64,000 bases of DNA from Stenotrophomonas sp. YIM B06876 (GTDB taxonomy: Bacteria > Pseudomonadota > Gammaproteobacteria > Xanthomonadales > Xanthomonadaceae), in assembly GCF_030711595.1 (NCBI RefSeq), contig NZ_JAUJUJ010000004.1, positions 64,622-128,621 of the forward strand, written 5' to 3'. Positions within the stretch are counted from its first letter, which is position 1. Each line of letters opens with the position of its first letter. The notes under the pieces are model-generated. The model was not told the DNA's origin and made no database searches. It saw nothing but the letters and a program-made list of their open reading frames with translations. The translations under genes and the position numbers were made by a program. This document shows positions 9,499 through 21,264 of this stretch, piece after piece.

Positions 9499-11571
9499 AT
9501 GCAAAACGGCAAAGACATCACCATCCGCCTGCTGATTGTCGATGACAGCGGCGAGAACGCCGAAGCGATCGTCAGCACCTTGCGCAACAGTGGCATCGCC
9601 GTGCGCCCGACCCGCCCACACAACGCCGAGGAACTGTCGCAGGCGCTGAACAGCCAGCCGATCGATCTGGTGCTGGCCGCCGCATCGCAGAGCATTCCGC
9701 TGCTGCTGGTCACCCAGCAGATTGCAGCCAGCGGCAAGGACATTCCCATGATCCTGCTGGCCGATCGCATCGAGGAAAACGAGCTGGTCGAATCGGTGGC
9801 CAACGGCATCCGCGCCATCGTGCTGCGACAACGCCCCGAACATCTGCTGGCGGTGGTCCGCAACGAATGGACCGACCTGCAGGCCCGCCGCGGGCTGCGC
9901 CGGATCGAGGCGCAGATGCGCGAAACCGAGCGCCGCTGTGATGCGCTGATTTCGTCTTCGCGCGATCCGATCGCCTATGTCCATGAAGGCATGCATATCC
10001 GCGCGAACGAAGCCTATCTGGACATGTTCGGCTATGACTCGTTCGAGGACGTGGAAGGCATCTCGCTGCTGGACATGGTCGCCCCGGCGCATATGGAGGA
10101 TTTCAAGCAGCTGCTCAAATCGCTGAGCAAGGGCGATACCCCGCCGCCGCAATACCAGGTTGATGCGCGCAGCCAGACCGGCGATATCTTCCCGGCCACG
10201 ATGGAGTTCACCGCGGCCAGTTACGAGGGCGAATCCTGCTTCCAGGTGGTATTCCGCCGGCGCGAGGAGTTCGATCCGGAGCTGGCGCGCGAGGTGGAGG
10301 ACCTGCGCCAGCGCGACCAGGTCACCGGGCTGCTCAACCGCCCGACGTTCATGGTGCAACTGGAAAACGCGGTTGCCCAGGTCAGCCGCAGCGATGGCCA
10401 GTACGGGTTCCTGCTGGTCGAACCGGACCATTACGCGCGGTTGCTGCCGGATATCGGCCTGGACTCGGCCGATGCGCTGATCGCCGCGCTCGGCCAGCAC
10501 CTGGCCGCCGCGCTGGACAGCGGCACCCAGGTGGCCCGCTTTGGCGAGCACAGCTTTGCGGTACTGCTGGAAGGCAACTATCCCCACACCGCGGCCATCG
10601 CCGAGCAGATCCGCCAGGCGTTTTCCGCCCATGTGTTCAGCATCGGCGAGCGCTCGGCCACGGTCACCGTCAGCCTCGGTGGCGTGCAGGTCGGCGAGAA
10701 GATCGCCAGCGTCGGCCAGGTGTTGGCGCGCGCCAGCGAATGCGTGCATGCCGCAATCGAACTGGGCGGCAACAACATCAAGGTGTTCGATCCCGGTGCC
10801 GCCGATCGCGTCGAGGAAGAACGCGTGCAACGCTGGGTGGAGCGCCTGCGCGAGGCGTTGGCGGGCGACGGCTTCCAGCTGCGCTACCGGCCGGCACTCA
10901 ACCTGCAGGGCGAGCCCACCGAGCTGTATGAGGCCTCGCTGCAGCTGGAGAACAATGGCGAGCTGGTCAGCCCGTCCACGTTCCTGCCGATTGCCGAAGA
11001 ACACGGCCTGCTCGGCAAGATCAACCGCTGGATGGTGAGCCACGCGATCCAGATCCTGGGCGAGCGCAAGCGCGACGGCCACACCACCCGGCTGATGCTG
11101 AAAATCACTCCGGAGTCGTTCTCCGACCCGGAAATGATCGCCCTCATCCATACCGGTCTTGCCACCCATGGCGTGGCGGGTGAACAACTGTGGCTGCAGA
11201 CCCCGGAAGCGAAGGTTTTCACCCATCTGCGCAATGCCCAGCAGTTCCTCGCCGATGTTTCGCGACTGGGCTGCAAGATGGGGCTGGAGCAGTTCGGCTC
11301 GGGGCTGGATTCGTTCCAGCTGCTGGCCCACTTCCAGCCGGCGTTCCTCAAGCTGGATCGCGACTTCACCGCCGATCCCGCCCAGGCCAGGGAGCAGCAG
11401 GAGAAAATCCGCGAGATCACCCGCCGCGCGCAGGAGGCAGGCATCCGCACCCTCGCCGAATGCGTTTCCGATGCGGCCACCATGAGCCTGCTGTTCAGTG
11501 CCGGGGTGGATTACGTGCAGGGCGATTTTGTCGGCCCGGCAACGGCGACGATGAACTTCGATTTCAGCTGA
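9499..11571 (+). CDS. FimX-type REC-PAS-GGDEF-EAL c-di-GMP effector (degenerate)
   Basis: A 690-residue protein with a receiver-like domain (about 9-125), a PAS domain (about 145-260), a GGDEF-like domain (about 270-430) and an EAL-like domain (about 440-690). Both catalytic signatures are broken: GEHSF (349-353) replaces GGDEF, and EAS (478-480) replaces EAL. The receiver also departs from the usual phospho-acceptor pattern. This matches FimX (Filp) of Pseudomonas and Xanthomonas, a c-di-GMP-binding, non-catalytic protein that works with a PilZ protein and PilB in type IV pilus twitching. The ATG at 9499 follows a GAGGGGAG ribosome site. It is monocistronic and ends at a strong terminator. 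Confidence 0.87.
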   Translation: MQNGKDITIRLLIVDDSGENAEAIVSTLRNSGIAVRPTRPHNAEELSQALNSQPIDLVLAAASQSIPLLLVTQQIAASGKDIPMILLADRIEENELVESVANGIRAIVLRQRPEHLLAVVRNEWTDLQARRGLRRIEAQMRETERRCDALISSSRDPIAYVHEGMHIRANEAYLDMFGYDSFEDVEGISLLDMVAPAHMEDFKQLLKSLSKGDTPPPQYQVDARSQTGDIFPATMEFTAASYEGESCFQVVFRRREEFDPELAREVEDLRQRDQVTGLLNRPTFMVQLENAVAQVSRSDGQYGFLLVEPDHYARLLPDIGLDSADALIAALGQHLAAALDSGTQVARFGEHSFAVLLEGNYPHTAAIAEQIRQAFSAHVFSIGERSATVTVSLGGVQVGEKIASVGQVLARASECVHAAIELGGNNIKVFDPGAADRVEEERVQRWVERLREALAGDGFQLRYRPALNLQGEPTELYEASLQLENNGELVSPSTFLPIAEEHGLLGKINRWMVSHAIQILGERKRDGHTTRLMLKITPESFSDPEMIALIHTGLATHGVAGEQLWLQTPEAKVFTHLRNAQQFLADVSRLGCKMGLEQFGSGLDSFQLLAHFQPAFLKLDRDFTADPAQAREQQEKIREITRRAQEAGIRTLAECVSDAATMSLLFSAGVDYVQGDFVGPATATMNFDFS

Positions 11572-11592
11572 GTGTTGCTGTTGGCGGCTGTG

Positions 11593-11624
11593 AAAAGGCC
11601 GCGCTTTGCGCGGCCTTTTCTTTT
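11593..11624. terminator. Bidirectional terminator between the FimX-type gene and fabV
   Basis: A perfect 12-bp stem, AAAAGGCCGCGC with GCGCGGCCTTTT, has a TTT loop. T-runs on both strands make it suited to terminate both convergent genes. Confidence 0.92.
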
Positions 11625-11643
11625 CCGGCGTGCTCCGGCCTGA

Positions 11644-12903
11644 TCAGACTTCGACCAGGTCCGGAATCAGCACCTCCGGATTCACGTCGGCATCGTAGTC
11701 CACGCCGTCGATGCCGAAACCGAACAGGCGCAGGAAGTCGGCCTTGTAACCGGCCAGATCGCTGATCGCGTACAGGTTTTCGTTGCTGACCTGCGGCCAC
11801 AGCGCCACCACCTTGGCCTGCACTTCCGGCGCCATTTCCTTGTAATCGGCGCGCAGACGACCCTCGGCGTCGACCAGCGCCACGGGCCGCCCCTTGCCAT
11901 CGACCAGTTCACGACGGAGATGGTCGGCGGCATTGGCACCGCCCTGCGGGCCGTTGTAGAGGATGTCGTACAGGGTATCGAGCTGTTCGATACAGCCTTC
12001 ATGGGTGCCCTGCTCTTTCATCACCTTGAACAGCAGCGACAGGTACAGCGGCATGGTCGGAATCGCCGAGCTGGCCTGGGTCACCACCGCCTTGAGCACC
12101 GACACCCGCGCATCGCCGCCCAATGCGGCCAGCTTGGCGCGGATGCCCAGCACTTTCTGGTCCAGATCCTTCTTGGCGGCGCCAATGGAACCGTTCCAGT
12201 AGATCGCCTGGGTGATCTCTTCGCCGACATAGGTGAACGCCGTGGTGGTGGCGCCTTCGGCCAGTACGCCGGCCTCCAGCAACGCATCGATCCACATCTG
12301 CCAGTCCTCGCCGCCCATCACCGCAACGGTGCTGGCAACCTCGTCAGCCGTGGCCGGCTGCAACGTGGTTTCGTTGAGCACTTCCTTGTCGGTATCCAGT
12401 CCACGCAGCGTGATCGGTGCACCGACCGGCTTCAGCGTGGAGTTGATGATCTCCCCGGTGCGCGGATGCTTGCGGCGCGGCGAGGCCAGGCTGTAGACCA
12501 CCTGGTCCACCTGGCCCAGATCCTGCTTGATCAGCTCGATGGTCTTGCGCTTGACCTCATCGGAAAACGCATCGCCATTGATGCTCTTGGCATACAGTCC
12601 GGCCTGCCCGGCAAACTTGTGGAACGCCGCCGAGTTGTACCAGCCGGCGGTACCGGGTTTGCTTTCGGTGCCTGCACGTTCGAAGAACACCCCCAGGGTG
12701 GCCGCATCACTGCCGAAGGCCGCGGTGATCCGCGCCGCCAGGCCGTAGCCGGTCGACGCGCCGATGACCAGGACCTTCTTCGGGCCATGGGCGAGCTTCG
12801 GCTTGGCCTTGATGTAGTCGATCTGCTCCTTGACGGCCGCCTCGCAACCAGCGGGATGGGTGGTGACGCAGATGAAGCCGCGCACTCGCGGTTTGATGAC
12901 CAT
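11644..12903 (-). CDS. fabV: Trans-2-enoyl-ACP/CoA reductase FabV
   Basis: A 419-residue NADH-dependent enoyl reductase of the FabV type, which catalyses the last step of each fatty-acid elongation cycle. The nucleotide-binding patch [16 protein letters not shown] is at 44-59. The catalytic pair fits Y-x8-K as Tyr235 and Lys244 ([10 protein letters not shown]). FabV enzymes are naturally refractory to triclosan and occur in Xanthomonas, Pseudomonas, Vibrio and Yersinia. I chose the ATG at 12903, with a GAGG site just upstream, because homology begins at [10 protein letters not shown]; the longer frame adds 21 unsupported residues. Confidence 0.95.
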   Translation of the reverse strand: MVIKPRVRGFICVTTHPAGCEAAVKEQIDYIKAKPKLAHGPKKVLVIGASTGYGLAARITAAFGSDAATLGVFFERAGTESKPGTAGWYNSAAFHKFAGQAGLYAKSINGDAFSDEVKRKTIELIKQDLGQVDQVVYSLASPRRKHPRTGEIINSTLKPVGAPITLRGLDTDKEVLNETTLQPATADEVASTVAVMGGEDWQMWIDALLEAGVLAEGATTTAFTYVGEEITQAIYWNGSIGAAKKDLDQKVLGIRAKLAALGGDARVSVLKAVVTQASSAIPTMPLYLSLLFKVMKEQGTHEGCIEQLDTLYDILYNGPQGGANAADHLRRELVDGKGRPVALVDAEGRLRADYKEMAPEVQAKVVALWPQVSNENLYAISDLAGYKADFLRLFGFGIDGVDYDADVNPEVLIPDLVEV

Positions 12904-13154
12904 GAAAACCTCGATCTTGAAATAAAAAGGGGGGCCCTGCCCCGGCCCCCGCACATGCTGGCGCACACGCCGGTGACTCCGCGGAGCAACGCATTGCAGG
13001 CACCGCCGTCATCGCACGCAGGGATGCGGGCGTAAGCCGCCCCGCGGCATGCGCTGGACTGGAGCTGATCGTAGTGTGCACACCCACTGAAAACAACCGA
13101 CGCCGGCGCATGGTGCGGGCGCGTCCGGCGCCAGCCGGCACGCGTTGCCGGAGC
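12904..13154. other. Non-coding stretch upstream of fabV
   Basis: About 250 bases between the fabV start and the secF terminator hold no supported gene. The segment must include the fabV promoter on the minus strand, but I cannot pick -35 and -10 boxes with confidence. Confidence 0.5.
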
Positions 13155-13184
13155 AAAAGAAAAGCCGCGCAGAGCGCGGCTTTT
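13155..13184 (-). terminator. Rho-independent terminator of the secDF operon
   Basis: An 11-bp stem, AAAAGCCGCGC with GCGCGGCTTTT, has an AGA loop, and on the minus strand is followed by T-rich sequence. It lies 23 bases past the secF stop, ending the queA-tgt-yajC-secD-secF direction. Confidence 0.88.
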
Positions 13185-13207
13185 CCGGTAACACAGATGC
13201 GATGAGG

Positions 13208-14182
13208 TCAGGGACGACGCGCCAGCTCTTCGACATCCTTGGCCTTGGGCAGCAGGTCCTGCTTGGTCACCGCCAGCGCCCCCATGGTCAGCAGCGGACA
13301 AGCGATGAAGATCGAGGACAAGGTACCGATCACCGCACCGATCATCTGCGTCAACGCCAGCCCTTCGAGCGAACCACCGCCGTAGATGTACAGGGCGAGC
13401 ACCGACAGGAAGAACACCAGCGAGGTGATGATCGTGCGCGACAGGGTCTGGTTGATCGAGCGGTTCATGACTTCCAGCGGCTCGACCCGCAAGCTGCGGA
13501 AGTTTTCGCGCACGCGGTCGAAGACCACGATGGTGTCGTTGATCGAGAAGCCCATCACCGACAGCAGACCCGCCAGCACGGTCAGATCGAACTCGCGCCC
13601 GCTCAACGAGAAGTAGCCGGCGACCACAATCACGTCGAACATCGTGGTGACGGTGGCGACGATGGCAAACTTCATCTCGAAGCGGAAACCGATGTAGATC
13701 AGGAAGCCGACCATCACGAATACGGCGGCATAGATCCCGTTCATGGCCAGTTCCTTGCCGACCTGCGGGCCGACAAACTCGGTGCTCATGACCGTGGCTT
13801 TGTTGCCCTGCGCCGAGATCGCCGACAGCACTGCCTGTGCGGTGCGGTTGTTGGCCTCGCCCGAGCTCACCCCTTCAGGCACTTCCTGCGGCTGCAGGCG
13901 GATCAGCAGATCACTGCCGCTGCCGAAGTTCTGCACCTGGGCGCCACCGTAACCGGCCGCCTCCAGATGCTGACGCACGGAATCGACGTCAGCGGGCTTT
14001 TCGAAACGGACTTCGACCACGGTGCCGCCGGTGAAATCCAGCGCGTAGTTGAAACCTTTGAAGGCCATCAGGCCAATGGATGCGAGCAGCAGCAGCGCCG
14101 CGGCGATGACCGCCACCCAGCGCGTACGCATGAAGTCGAACCGGGTGTCGTTCGGGATCAGATGCAACGGGAACAGTTTCAT
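13208..14182 (-). CDS. secF: Protein translocase subunit SecF
   Basis: A 324-residue inner-membrane protein. With SecD and YajC it forms the proton-driven accessory complex that helps SecYEG pull proteins into the periplasm. It has a first membrane helix (about 20-42), a periplasmic domain with the FKGFNYALDFTGGTVVEV motif, and five membrane helices after residue ~135, including the conserved GFSINDTIVVFDRVREN in helix 4. It starts 19 bp after secD, and the two are clearly co-transcribed. Confidence 0.97.
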   Translation of the reverse strand: MKLFPLHLIPNDTRFDFMRTRWVAVIAAALLLLASIGLMAFKGFNYALDFTGGTVVEVRFEKPADVDSVRQHLEAAGYGGAQVQNFGSGSDLLIRLQPQEVPEGVSSGEANNRTAQAVLSAISAQGNKATVMSTEFVGPQVGKELAMNGIYAAVFVMVGFLIYIGFRFEMKFAIVATVTTMFDVIVVAGYFSLSGREFDLTVLAGLLSVMGFSINDTIVVFDRVRENFRSLRVEPLEVMNRSINQTLSRTIITSLVFFLSVLALYIYGGGSLEGLALTQMIGAVIGTLSSIFIACPLLTMGALAVTKQDLLPKAKDVEELARRP

Positions 14183-14201
14183 GGATTTGCTCTTCTTCCC
14201 G

Positions 14202-16055
14202 TCAGATGGCCAGGGACTTGAGTTTCTTGCGGCGGCTGTAGACCAGCACCGCCAGCGCGCGCGACACGGTAATGGCCGTGAACATCGAGGCGAAGATGCC
14301 GACGATCATGGTCACCGCGAAGCCCTTCAACGGACCGGTACCGAATGCATACAGCGCCACGCCGGCAAGGATGCCGGTGAGGTTGGCGTCCAGAATGGTG
14401 CCGGATGCCTTCTCGTAGCCCGCGGTGATCGCGGCCTTGGGCGGCATTCCGAGCCGCAACTCTTCGCGGATACGTTCGTTGATCAGCACGTTGGCATCCA
14501 CCGACAGGCCGATCGACAACGCCAGGCCGGCAAAACCGGGCAGCGTCATCGTCGCGCCGAACAGCGACATCACCGCCACCACGATCAGCAGGTTGAACAT
14601 CAGCGCCACCGAGGTGATCACGCCGAACATGCGGTAATACACGGTGAAGAACACCAGCGTGAACAGGAACGCGTACAGCACCGCGGTCACGCCGCGCTCG
14701 ACGTTTTCGGCACCCAGGCTCGGGCCGACGATGCGCTCTTCGACGAAATCCATCGGCGCGGCCAGCGAACCGGCACGCAGCAGCTTGGCCAGGTTGTCCG
14801 CTTCGGTCTTCTCCAGCCCGGTGGTCTGGAAACTCTTGCCGAACACGCCATTGATGTTGGCCACCGAGATCACTTCCTCCTTGACCCGGAAGCTGCGCAC
14901 TTCCTTGCCGTCGACCATGCTCACCTGCGGCACGCGCTCGGTGTAGACCACCGCCATCGGCTTGTTCACGTTGGCGCTGGTGAAGTCGAACATGCGCTGC
15001 CCGCCGACGTTGTTCAACGTCACGCTGACGGCCGGCATGCCGTTCTGGTCGTTGGCGACGCTGGCGGCCACCATCTGGTCACCGGTCACGATCACGCGCT
15101 TGTTGAGCAGGATCGGGCCGCGATTGTCACGCAGCTGGTACACCTTGGCTTCCGGCGGGACGCGACCACTGGCGATGGCGTCCTGCGCATTGCCATCGAC
15201 CACGGCACGATATTCCAGTGTCGCGGTGGCGCCGATCATGCGCTTGGCCTCGGCGGTGTCCTGCACGCCCGGCAGCTGCACTACCACGCGGTTCTCGCCC
15301 TGGCGCTGGATGATCGGCTCGGCCACGCCCAGCTCGTTGACGCGATTGCGCAGCGTGGCGATGTTCTGCTCGATCGCGCCGGTGGCGATCTGCGCCAGTT
15401 CGGCGTCCGGAACGCTGACCGTGATGCGGTTCCCGGTCACGTCATAGCCCAGCGTCGGCTGCGCTTTGGCCAGGGCCGCACGCGCGTTGGCGGGGGCATC
15501 GGCACCAGCCGACGGACTCAACGTGGCGACAATGCTGTTGTCGGCACGGCGCTCGACCGACTGGTACGGGATGCGGGCTTCGCGCAGGCTGCTGCGGATG
15601 TCCTCGGCATAGGCGTCCAGACGCTTTTCCAGCGCGGCCTTCTGGTCCACTTCCAGCACGAAGTGCACGCCACCCTGCAGGTCGAGACCCAGCACCATCG
15701 GCTTGCCGCCCAGGTCGCTGAGCCAGTCCGGCACGGTCGAGGCCAGGTTGAGCGCGACCACATAGTTCTCGCCCAGGCTGTCACGCAACACGTCGTTGGC
15801 CGCCGTCTGTGCCTGCAGGCTGGGCAGGCGCACCATCATGCTTTCGCCCTCCCTTGCCACGGAGATCGGCGCCACGCCGGCCTTGGACAACTCGGCTGCG
15901 ACCTTGTCGCGCAAGCTGTCGTCGAGCTGGCCACCGCGGTTGGCGGTGATCTGCACGGAGGGATCCTTCTGGTAGATGTTCGGCAGCGCGTACAACGCGC
16001 TGACTGCCAGAATGATCAGGATGAGGAAGTACTTCCAGCGTGGGAATTCGAGCAT
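14202..16055 (-). CDS. secD: Protein translocase subunit SecD
   Basis: A 617-residue RND-type membrane protein. After one amino-terminal helix comes the large periplasmic P1 region with LGLDLQGGVHFVLEVD and, further on, RVNELGVAEPIIQRQGENRVVVQLPG. Five carboxyl helices follow, including GLALSIGLSVDANVLINERIREEL with the conserved membrane Asp used in proton coupling. The length matches gammaproteobacterial SecD. It sits between yajC (59 bp) and secF (19 bp). Confidence 0.97.
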   Translation of the reverse strand: MLEFPRWKYFLILIILAVSALYALPNIYQKDPSVQITANRGGQLDDSLRDKVAAELSKAGVAPISVAREGESMMVRLPSLQAQTAANDVLRDSLGENYVVALNLASTVPDWLSDLGGKPMVLGLDLQGGVHFVLEVDQKAALEKRLDAYAEDIRSSLREARIPYQSVERRADNSIVATLSPSAGADAPANARAALAKAQPTLGYDVTGNRITVSVPDAELAQIATGAIEQNIATLRNRVNELGVAEPIIQRQGENRVVVQLPGVQDTAEAKRMIGATATLEYRAVVDGNAQDAIASGRVPPEAKVYQLRDNRGPILLNKRVIVTGDQMVAASVANDQNGMPAVSVTLNNVGGQRMFDFTSANVNKPMAVVYTERVPQVSMVDGKEVRSFRVKEEVISVANINGVFGKSFQTTGLEKTEADNLAKLLRAGSLAAPMDFVEERIVGPSLGAENVERGVTAVLYAFLFTLVFFTVYYRMFGVITSVALMFNLLIVVAVMSLFGATMTLPGFAGLALSIGLSVDANVLINERIREELRLGMPPKAAITAGYEKASGTILDANLTGILAGVALYAFGTGPLKGFAVTMIVGIFASMFTAITVSRALAVLVYSRRKKLKSLAI

Positions 16056-16114
16056 TGCAGGATCCTGCGCGACGCCCCGTCAGGGCGCCACGTCGTGACA
16101 ATCGGAGGATGCGG

Positions 16115-16441
16115 TCAGGCGGATTTGAGCGTGCCCTTGGGCAGGACGTTGCCGATGGCGCCCTTCTGCACGCGGATGCGCACGTTGTCGGCCACTTCCA
16201 GGGTGACGAAGTTGTCGCCCAGCTCGGTGACCACGCCGGCGATGCCACCGCTGGTCAGCACCTCATCCCCCTTGCTGATCTTCTCCAGCATCGCCTTGTG
16301 TTCCTTCTGGCGCTTCATCTGCGGGCGGATCATCAGGAAGTACATGATCGCGATCAGGATGATCGGGAACAGCAGGGTGCTCATGCCCATGCCCGGCGAG
16401 GCGGCCTGGGCGACGGGAAGAAAAATGGCGATCGGATTCAT
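16115..16441 (-). CDS. yajC: Preprotein translocase subunit YajC
   Basis: A 108-residue protein with one membrane helix (about 20-40, ending FLMIRPQMKRQKEHK) and a small cytoplasmic domain carrying GDEVLTSGGIAGVV. It joins SecDF in the holo-translocon. The ATG at 16441 gives the normal length; the frame is open further upstream without similarity. Its position between tgt and secD is the conserved order in many bacteria. Confidence 0.95.
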   Translation of the reverse strand: MNPIAIFLPVAQAASPGMGMSTLLFPIILIAIMYFLMIRPQMKRQKEHKAMLEKISKGDEVLTSGGIAGVVTELGDNFVTLEVADNVRIRVQKGAIGNVLPKGTLKSA

Positions 16442-16562
16442 CTTGTGTCCTTGTATTGGGCGACTTGCCGCCCCTGGGAGCGGGCAATAACGCTGCGAAA
16501 CGGGGTCAGCCCCGAAGTATGCCACGGCCCCGGGCACGCGTGCCGGGAGCCGTTGCGACGAC

Positions 16563-18855
<2,293 letters not shown>

Positions 18856-18924
18856 ATCGCAACAGGGGGCCGATATTGTATTCCGCGGCCGGCCGTGGCG
18901 CGCTGCCGGCCGCTCCCGCGCCGG

Positions 18925-19356
18925 CTAACGTTCGAACTTGGTCGACAGGATGATCGAGGAAACAGTGCGTTCGACCCCGTCGATCGCGCCAATGGCATCG
19001 GTCAGCACGTCCATTTCGCCAACCCCGCCCACCACCCCCAGCGCGATCAGGTCGTGGCTGCCGCTGACCGAGTGCAGCACCCGCACTTCGGGAATCTCGC
19101 GCAGCGCCTTGACCACCACCGCCATCTTTTTCGGCAGCACGGTGATCATGATGTGCGCCCGCACCTGCCCCTGCTCGTACTCGGCATGGGTGCGCACGGT
19201 GTAGCCGCTGATCACCCCCTGCTGTTCCAGCCGGTCGATGCGGCTCTGCACCGTGGTGCGCGACAGCCCCAGACGCCGGGCGATCTGCGCGGTCGAGGCG
19301 CGGGCATCTTCACGCAACACGGAAAGCAGGCGCTCGTCGGCGGCGGATATCTTCAT
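18925..19356 (-). CDS. Lrp/AsnC-family transcriptional regulator
   Basis: A 143-residue regulator. An amino-terminal helix-turn-helix (about 5-50; TAQIARRLGLSRTTVQSRIDRL) is followed by the RAM ligand-binding domain (about 65-143) with the VSGSHDLIALGVVGG core. Lrp-type proteins assemble as octamers or dimers and sense amino acids. The ATG at 19356 gives the standard length. It is divergent from a class III aminotransferase with 117 bp between starts, and an inverted repeat lies just upstream of its own start. Control of that neighbour by an amino-acid ligand is the obvious inference. Confidence 0.92.
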   Translation of the reverse strand: MKISAADERLLSVLREDARASTAQIARRLGLSRTTVQSRIDRLEQQGVISGYTVRTHAEYEQGQVRAHIMITVLPKKMAVVVKALREIPEVRVLHSVSGSHDLIALGVVGGVGEMDVLTDAIGAIDGVERTVSSIILSTKFER

Positions 19357-19361
19357 AGTGC

Positions 19362-19398
19362 AAACCGGTTTCGTCGATATGACGAAATTACCCGGTTT
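19362..19398. promoter_or_regulatory. Nested inverted repeat, likely Lrp-type operator
   Basis: A perfect dyad TTTCGTC-GATAT-GACGAAA (19369-19387) is flanked by outer arms AAACCGG (19362-19368) and CCGGTTT (19392-19398), offset by four bases. It begins 5 bases upstream of the regulator's start codon, inside the divergent promoter region. AT-rich centre and dyad shape are as expected for a Lrp-family site. Binding itself is an inference. Confidence 0.6.
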
Positions 19399-19432
19399 CC
19401 TGCGCAATTCACATCTGCCAAATGACCAGCGG

Positions 19433-19467
19433 CTCCAGATAATGGCTGGACAAGTCCAAATCTGGAG
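19433..19467 (+). promoter_or_regulatory. Hairpin covering the aminotransferase ribosome site
   Basis: CTCCAGAT (19433-19440) pairs with ATCTGGAG (19460-19467), and the second arm contains the GGAG ribosome site. As RNA this could hide the site; as DNA it could be a second regulator box. Confidence 0.4.
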
Positions 19468-19473
19468 ATGAGC

Positions 19474-20970
19474 ATGACCGTTCTCGGCCCCCTCGCCCCG
19501 TTGCGCGCACACACCGGCACCCGCCTGACCGAAGGCCTGGACGATGCCAGCGTCGAGCGCCTGGCGGCGGCTCATCCCGACCTGGGCAAGGCCATTGCCG
19601 CCGCCGCGGCCGAATACACCCGCGTGCGCGACGACATAGCCGGGCTGCTCGACCAGGACGAGTCAAGCCAGATCCACGCCATGCAGGACGGCTTCGTCAA
19701 TTTCTACGCCGACGACTGCATTACCCCTTACGTGGCGCTGGCGGCGCGCGGGCCATGGGTGGTCACGCTGAAAGGCGCGGTGCTGTACGACGCCGGCGGC
19801 TACGGCATGCTCGGCTTCGGCCACACCCCCGAGGCGGTGCTGGAGGCGATGGCCAAGCCGCAGGTGATGGCCAACGTGATGACCCCGAGCCTGTCGCAGG
19901 CGCGCTTCATCAAGGCGTTGCGCCAGGAAATCGGTCATACCCGCGGCGGCTGTCCGTTCACCCATTTCATGTGCCTGAACTCCGGGTCCGAGTCGGTCGG
20001 CCTGGCTGCGCGCATTGTCGATGTCAACGCCAAGCTGCAGACCGATCCCGGCGCCGCGCACGCGGGGGCCACCATCAAGCGGGTGGTGATCAAGGGCAGT
20101 TTCCATGGCCGCACCGAACGCCCGGCGCTGTATTCGGACTCCAGCCGCAAGGCGTACCTGCAGCATCTGGCCAGCTATCGCGGCGAGGATTCGGTGATCA
20201 CCGTCGCCCCCTACGACGCCGAGGCGTTGAAGCAGGTGTTTGCCGATGCCGGGCGCAACCACTGGTTCATCGAAGCGGTGTTCCTGGAGCCGGTGATGGG
20301 CGAAGGTGACCCTGGCCGTTCGGTCCCGCCGGCGTTCTACAACGTCGCCCGGGAACTCACCAGCGCCCATGGCAGCCTGCTGCTGATCGACTCGATCCAG
20401 GCCGGTTTGCGCGCCCACGGCGTGCTGTCGCTGGTGGACTATCCCGGCTTCGAAGGCGTGCAGCCGCCGGACATGGAGACCTATTCCAAGGCGCTCAATG
20501 CCGCGCAATTCCCGCTCTCGGTACTGGCCGTCAACGAAAAGGCCGCCGGGCTGTACCGCAAGGGCATCTACGGCAACACCATGACCACCAACCCGCGCGC
20601 GTTGGACGTGGCCTGCGCCACCCTGGCCCAGCTGACGCCGGCCGTGCGCAGCAATATCCGCGAGCGCGGCGCCGAGGCGCTGCGCAAGCTGGAAACGCTC
20701 AAAACCGAACTGGGCGGGCTGATCACCAAGGTCCAGGGCACCGGGCTGCTGTTCTCCTGCGAACTGGCGCCGCAGTTCAAATGCTACGGCGCCGGCTCCA
20801 CCGAGGAATGGCTGCGCCGGCGCGGAGTCAATGTCATCCATGGCGGCGAGAACTCGTTGCGCTTCACCCCGCACTTCCAGATGGCCAGCGACGAGCTGGA
20901 GCTGCTGGTCGGGCTGATCGGCCGCGCCCTGCGCGAAGGTCCACGACGCGCGCAGGCGACCGCCGCCTGA
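19474..20970 (+). CDS. Class III PLP-dependent aminotransferase
   Basis: A 498-residue fold-type I aminotransferase. The PLP-stacking Asp306 lies in LLLIDSIQAG, and the Schiff-base lysine is probably Lys339 in YSKALNAAQ. The phosphate-binding region is NSGSESVGLAAR, and a GSFHGRTERP block is typical of class III. The ~90-residue amino extension before the fold is longer than in ornithine aminotransferases and recalls lysine 6-aminotransferase-like members. The substrate is unknown. I chose the ATG at 19474 because GGAG sits six bases upstream; an ATG at 19468 lies too close to it. The divergent Lrp gene suggests amino-acid control. Confidence 0.85.
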   Translation: MTVLGPLAPLRAHTGTRLTEGLDDASVERLAAAHPDLGKAIAAAAAEYTRVRDDIAGLLDQDESSQIHAMQDGFVNFYADDCITPYVALAARGPWVVTLKGAVLYDAGGYGMLGFGHTPEAVLEAMAKPQVMANVMTPSLSQARFIKALRQEIGHTRGGCPFTHFMCLNSGSESVGLAARIVDVNAKLQTDPGAAHAGATIKRVVIKGSFHGRTERPALYSDSSRKAYLQHLASYRGEDSVITVAPYDAEALKQVFADAGRNHWFIEAVFLEPVMGEGDPGRSVPPAFYNVARELTSAHGSLLLIDSIQAGLRAHGVLSLVDYPGFEGVQPPDMETYSKALNAAQFPLSVLAVNEKAAGLYRKGIYGNTMTTNPRALDVACATLAQLTPAVRSNIRERGAEALRKLETLKTELGGLITKVQGTGLLFSCELAPQFKCYGAGSTEEWLRRRGVNVIHGGENSLRFTPHFQMASDELELLVGLIGRALREGPRRAQATAA

Positions 20971-21018
20971 CGCCCCTCAAGCCCGGTCGCCACCGCGGCC
21001 GGGCCCGCGATCGGCCAG

Positions 21019-21041
21019 CGGTCCCTGCCGGGGCCGTTTTT
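21019..21041 (+). terminator. Rho-independent terminator after the aminotransferase
   Basis: A 7-bp stem, CGGTCCC with GGGGCCG (one G-T pair), has a TGCC loop and is followed by TTTTT. It lies 48 bases past the aminotransferase stop. From here to 21264 I see only non-coding sequence that must hold the upp promoter. Confidence 0.75.
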
Positions 21042-21264
21042 ACCGGCGGGGCTGGATATCCGCCGGGCATCGTCTCGCGCATCCGGCCGCGCCGACACCG
21101 TGCAGTCGATGCATCCACCTGCCCTGCCAGTAGCGCCGGCCCCGCCAACGGTGGTGGTGTTCAACCACAGCGGGCAGATATTCCGGTCCGTCATTACCGC
21201 CCGCAGTGGCCGTAGCAAGGGTGACTGCGGCAAACTGGCCGCCTCCCCATTGATGTGCCCGACC

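Noticed and set aside
14049..16490. 813-codon plus-strand open frame antisense to secF, secD and yajC
   Set aside because: The product is a low-complexity His/Arg/Gln string with no domain; the secDF genes on the other strand explain the region.
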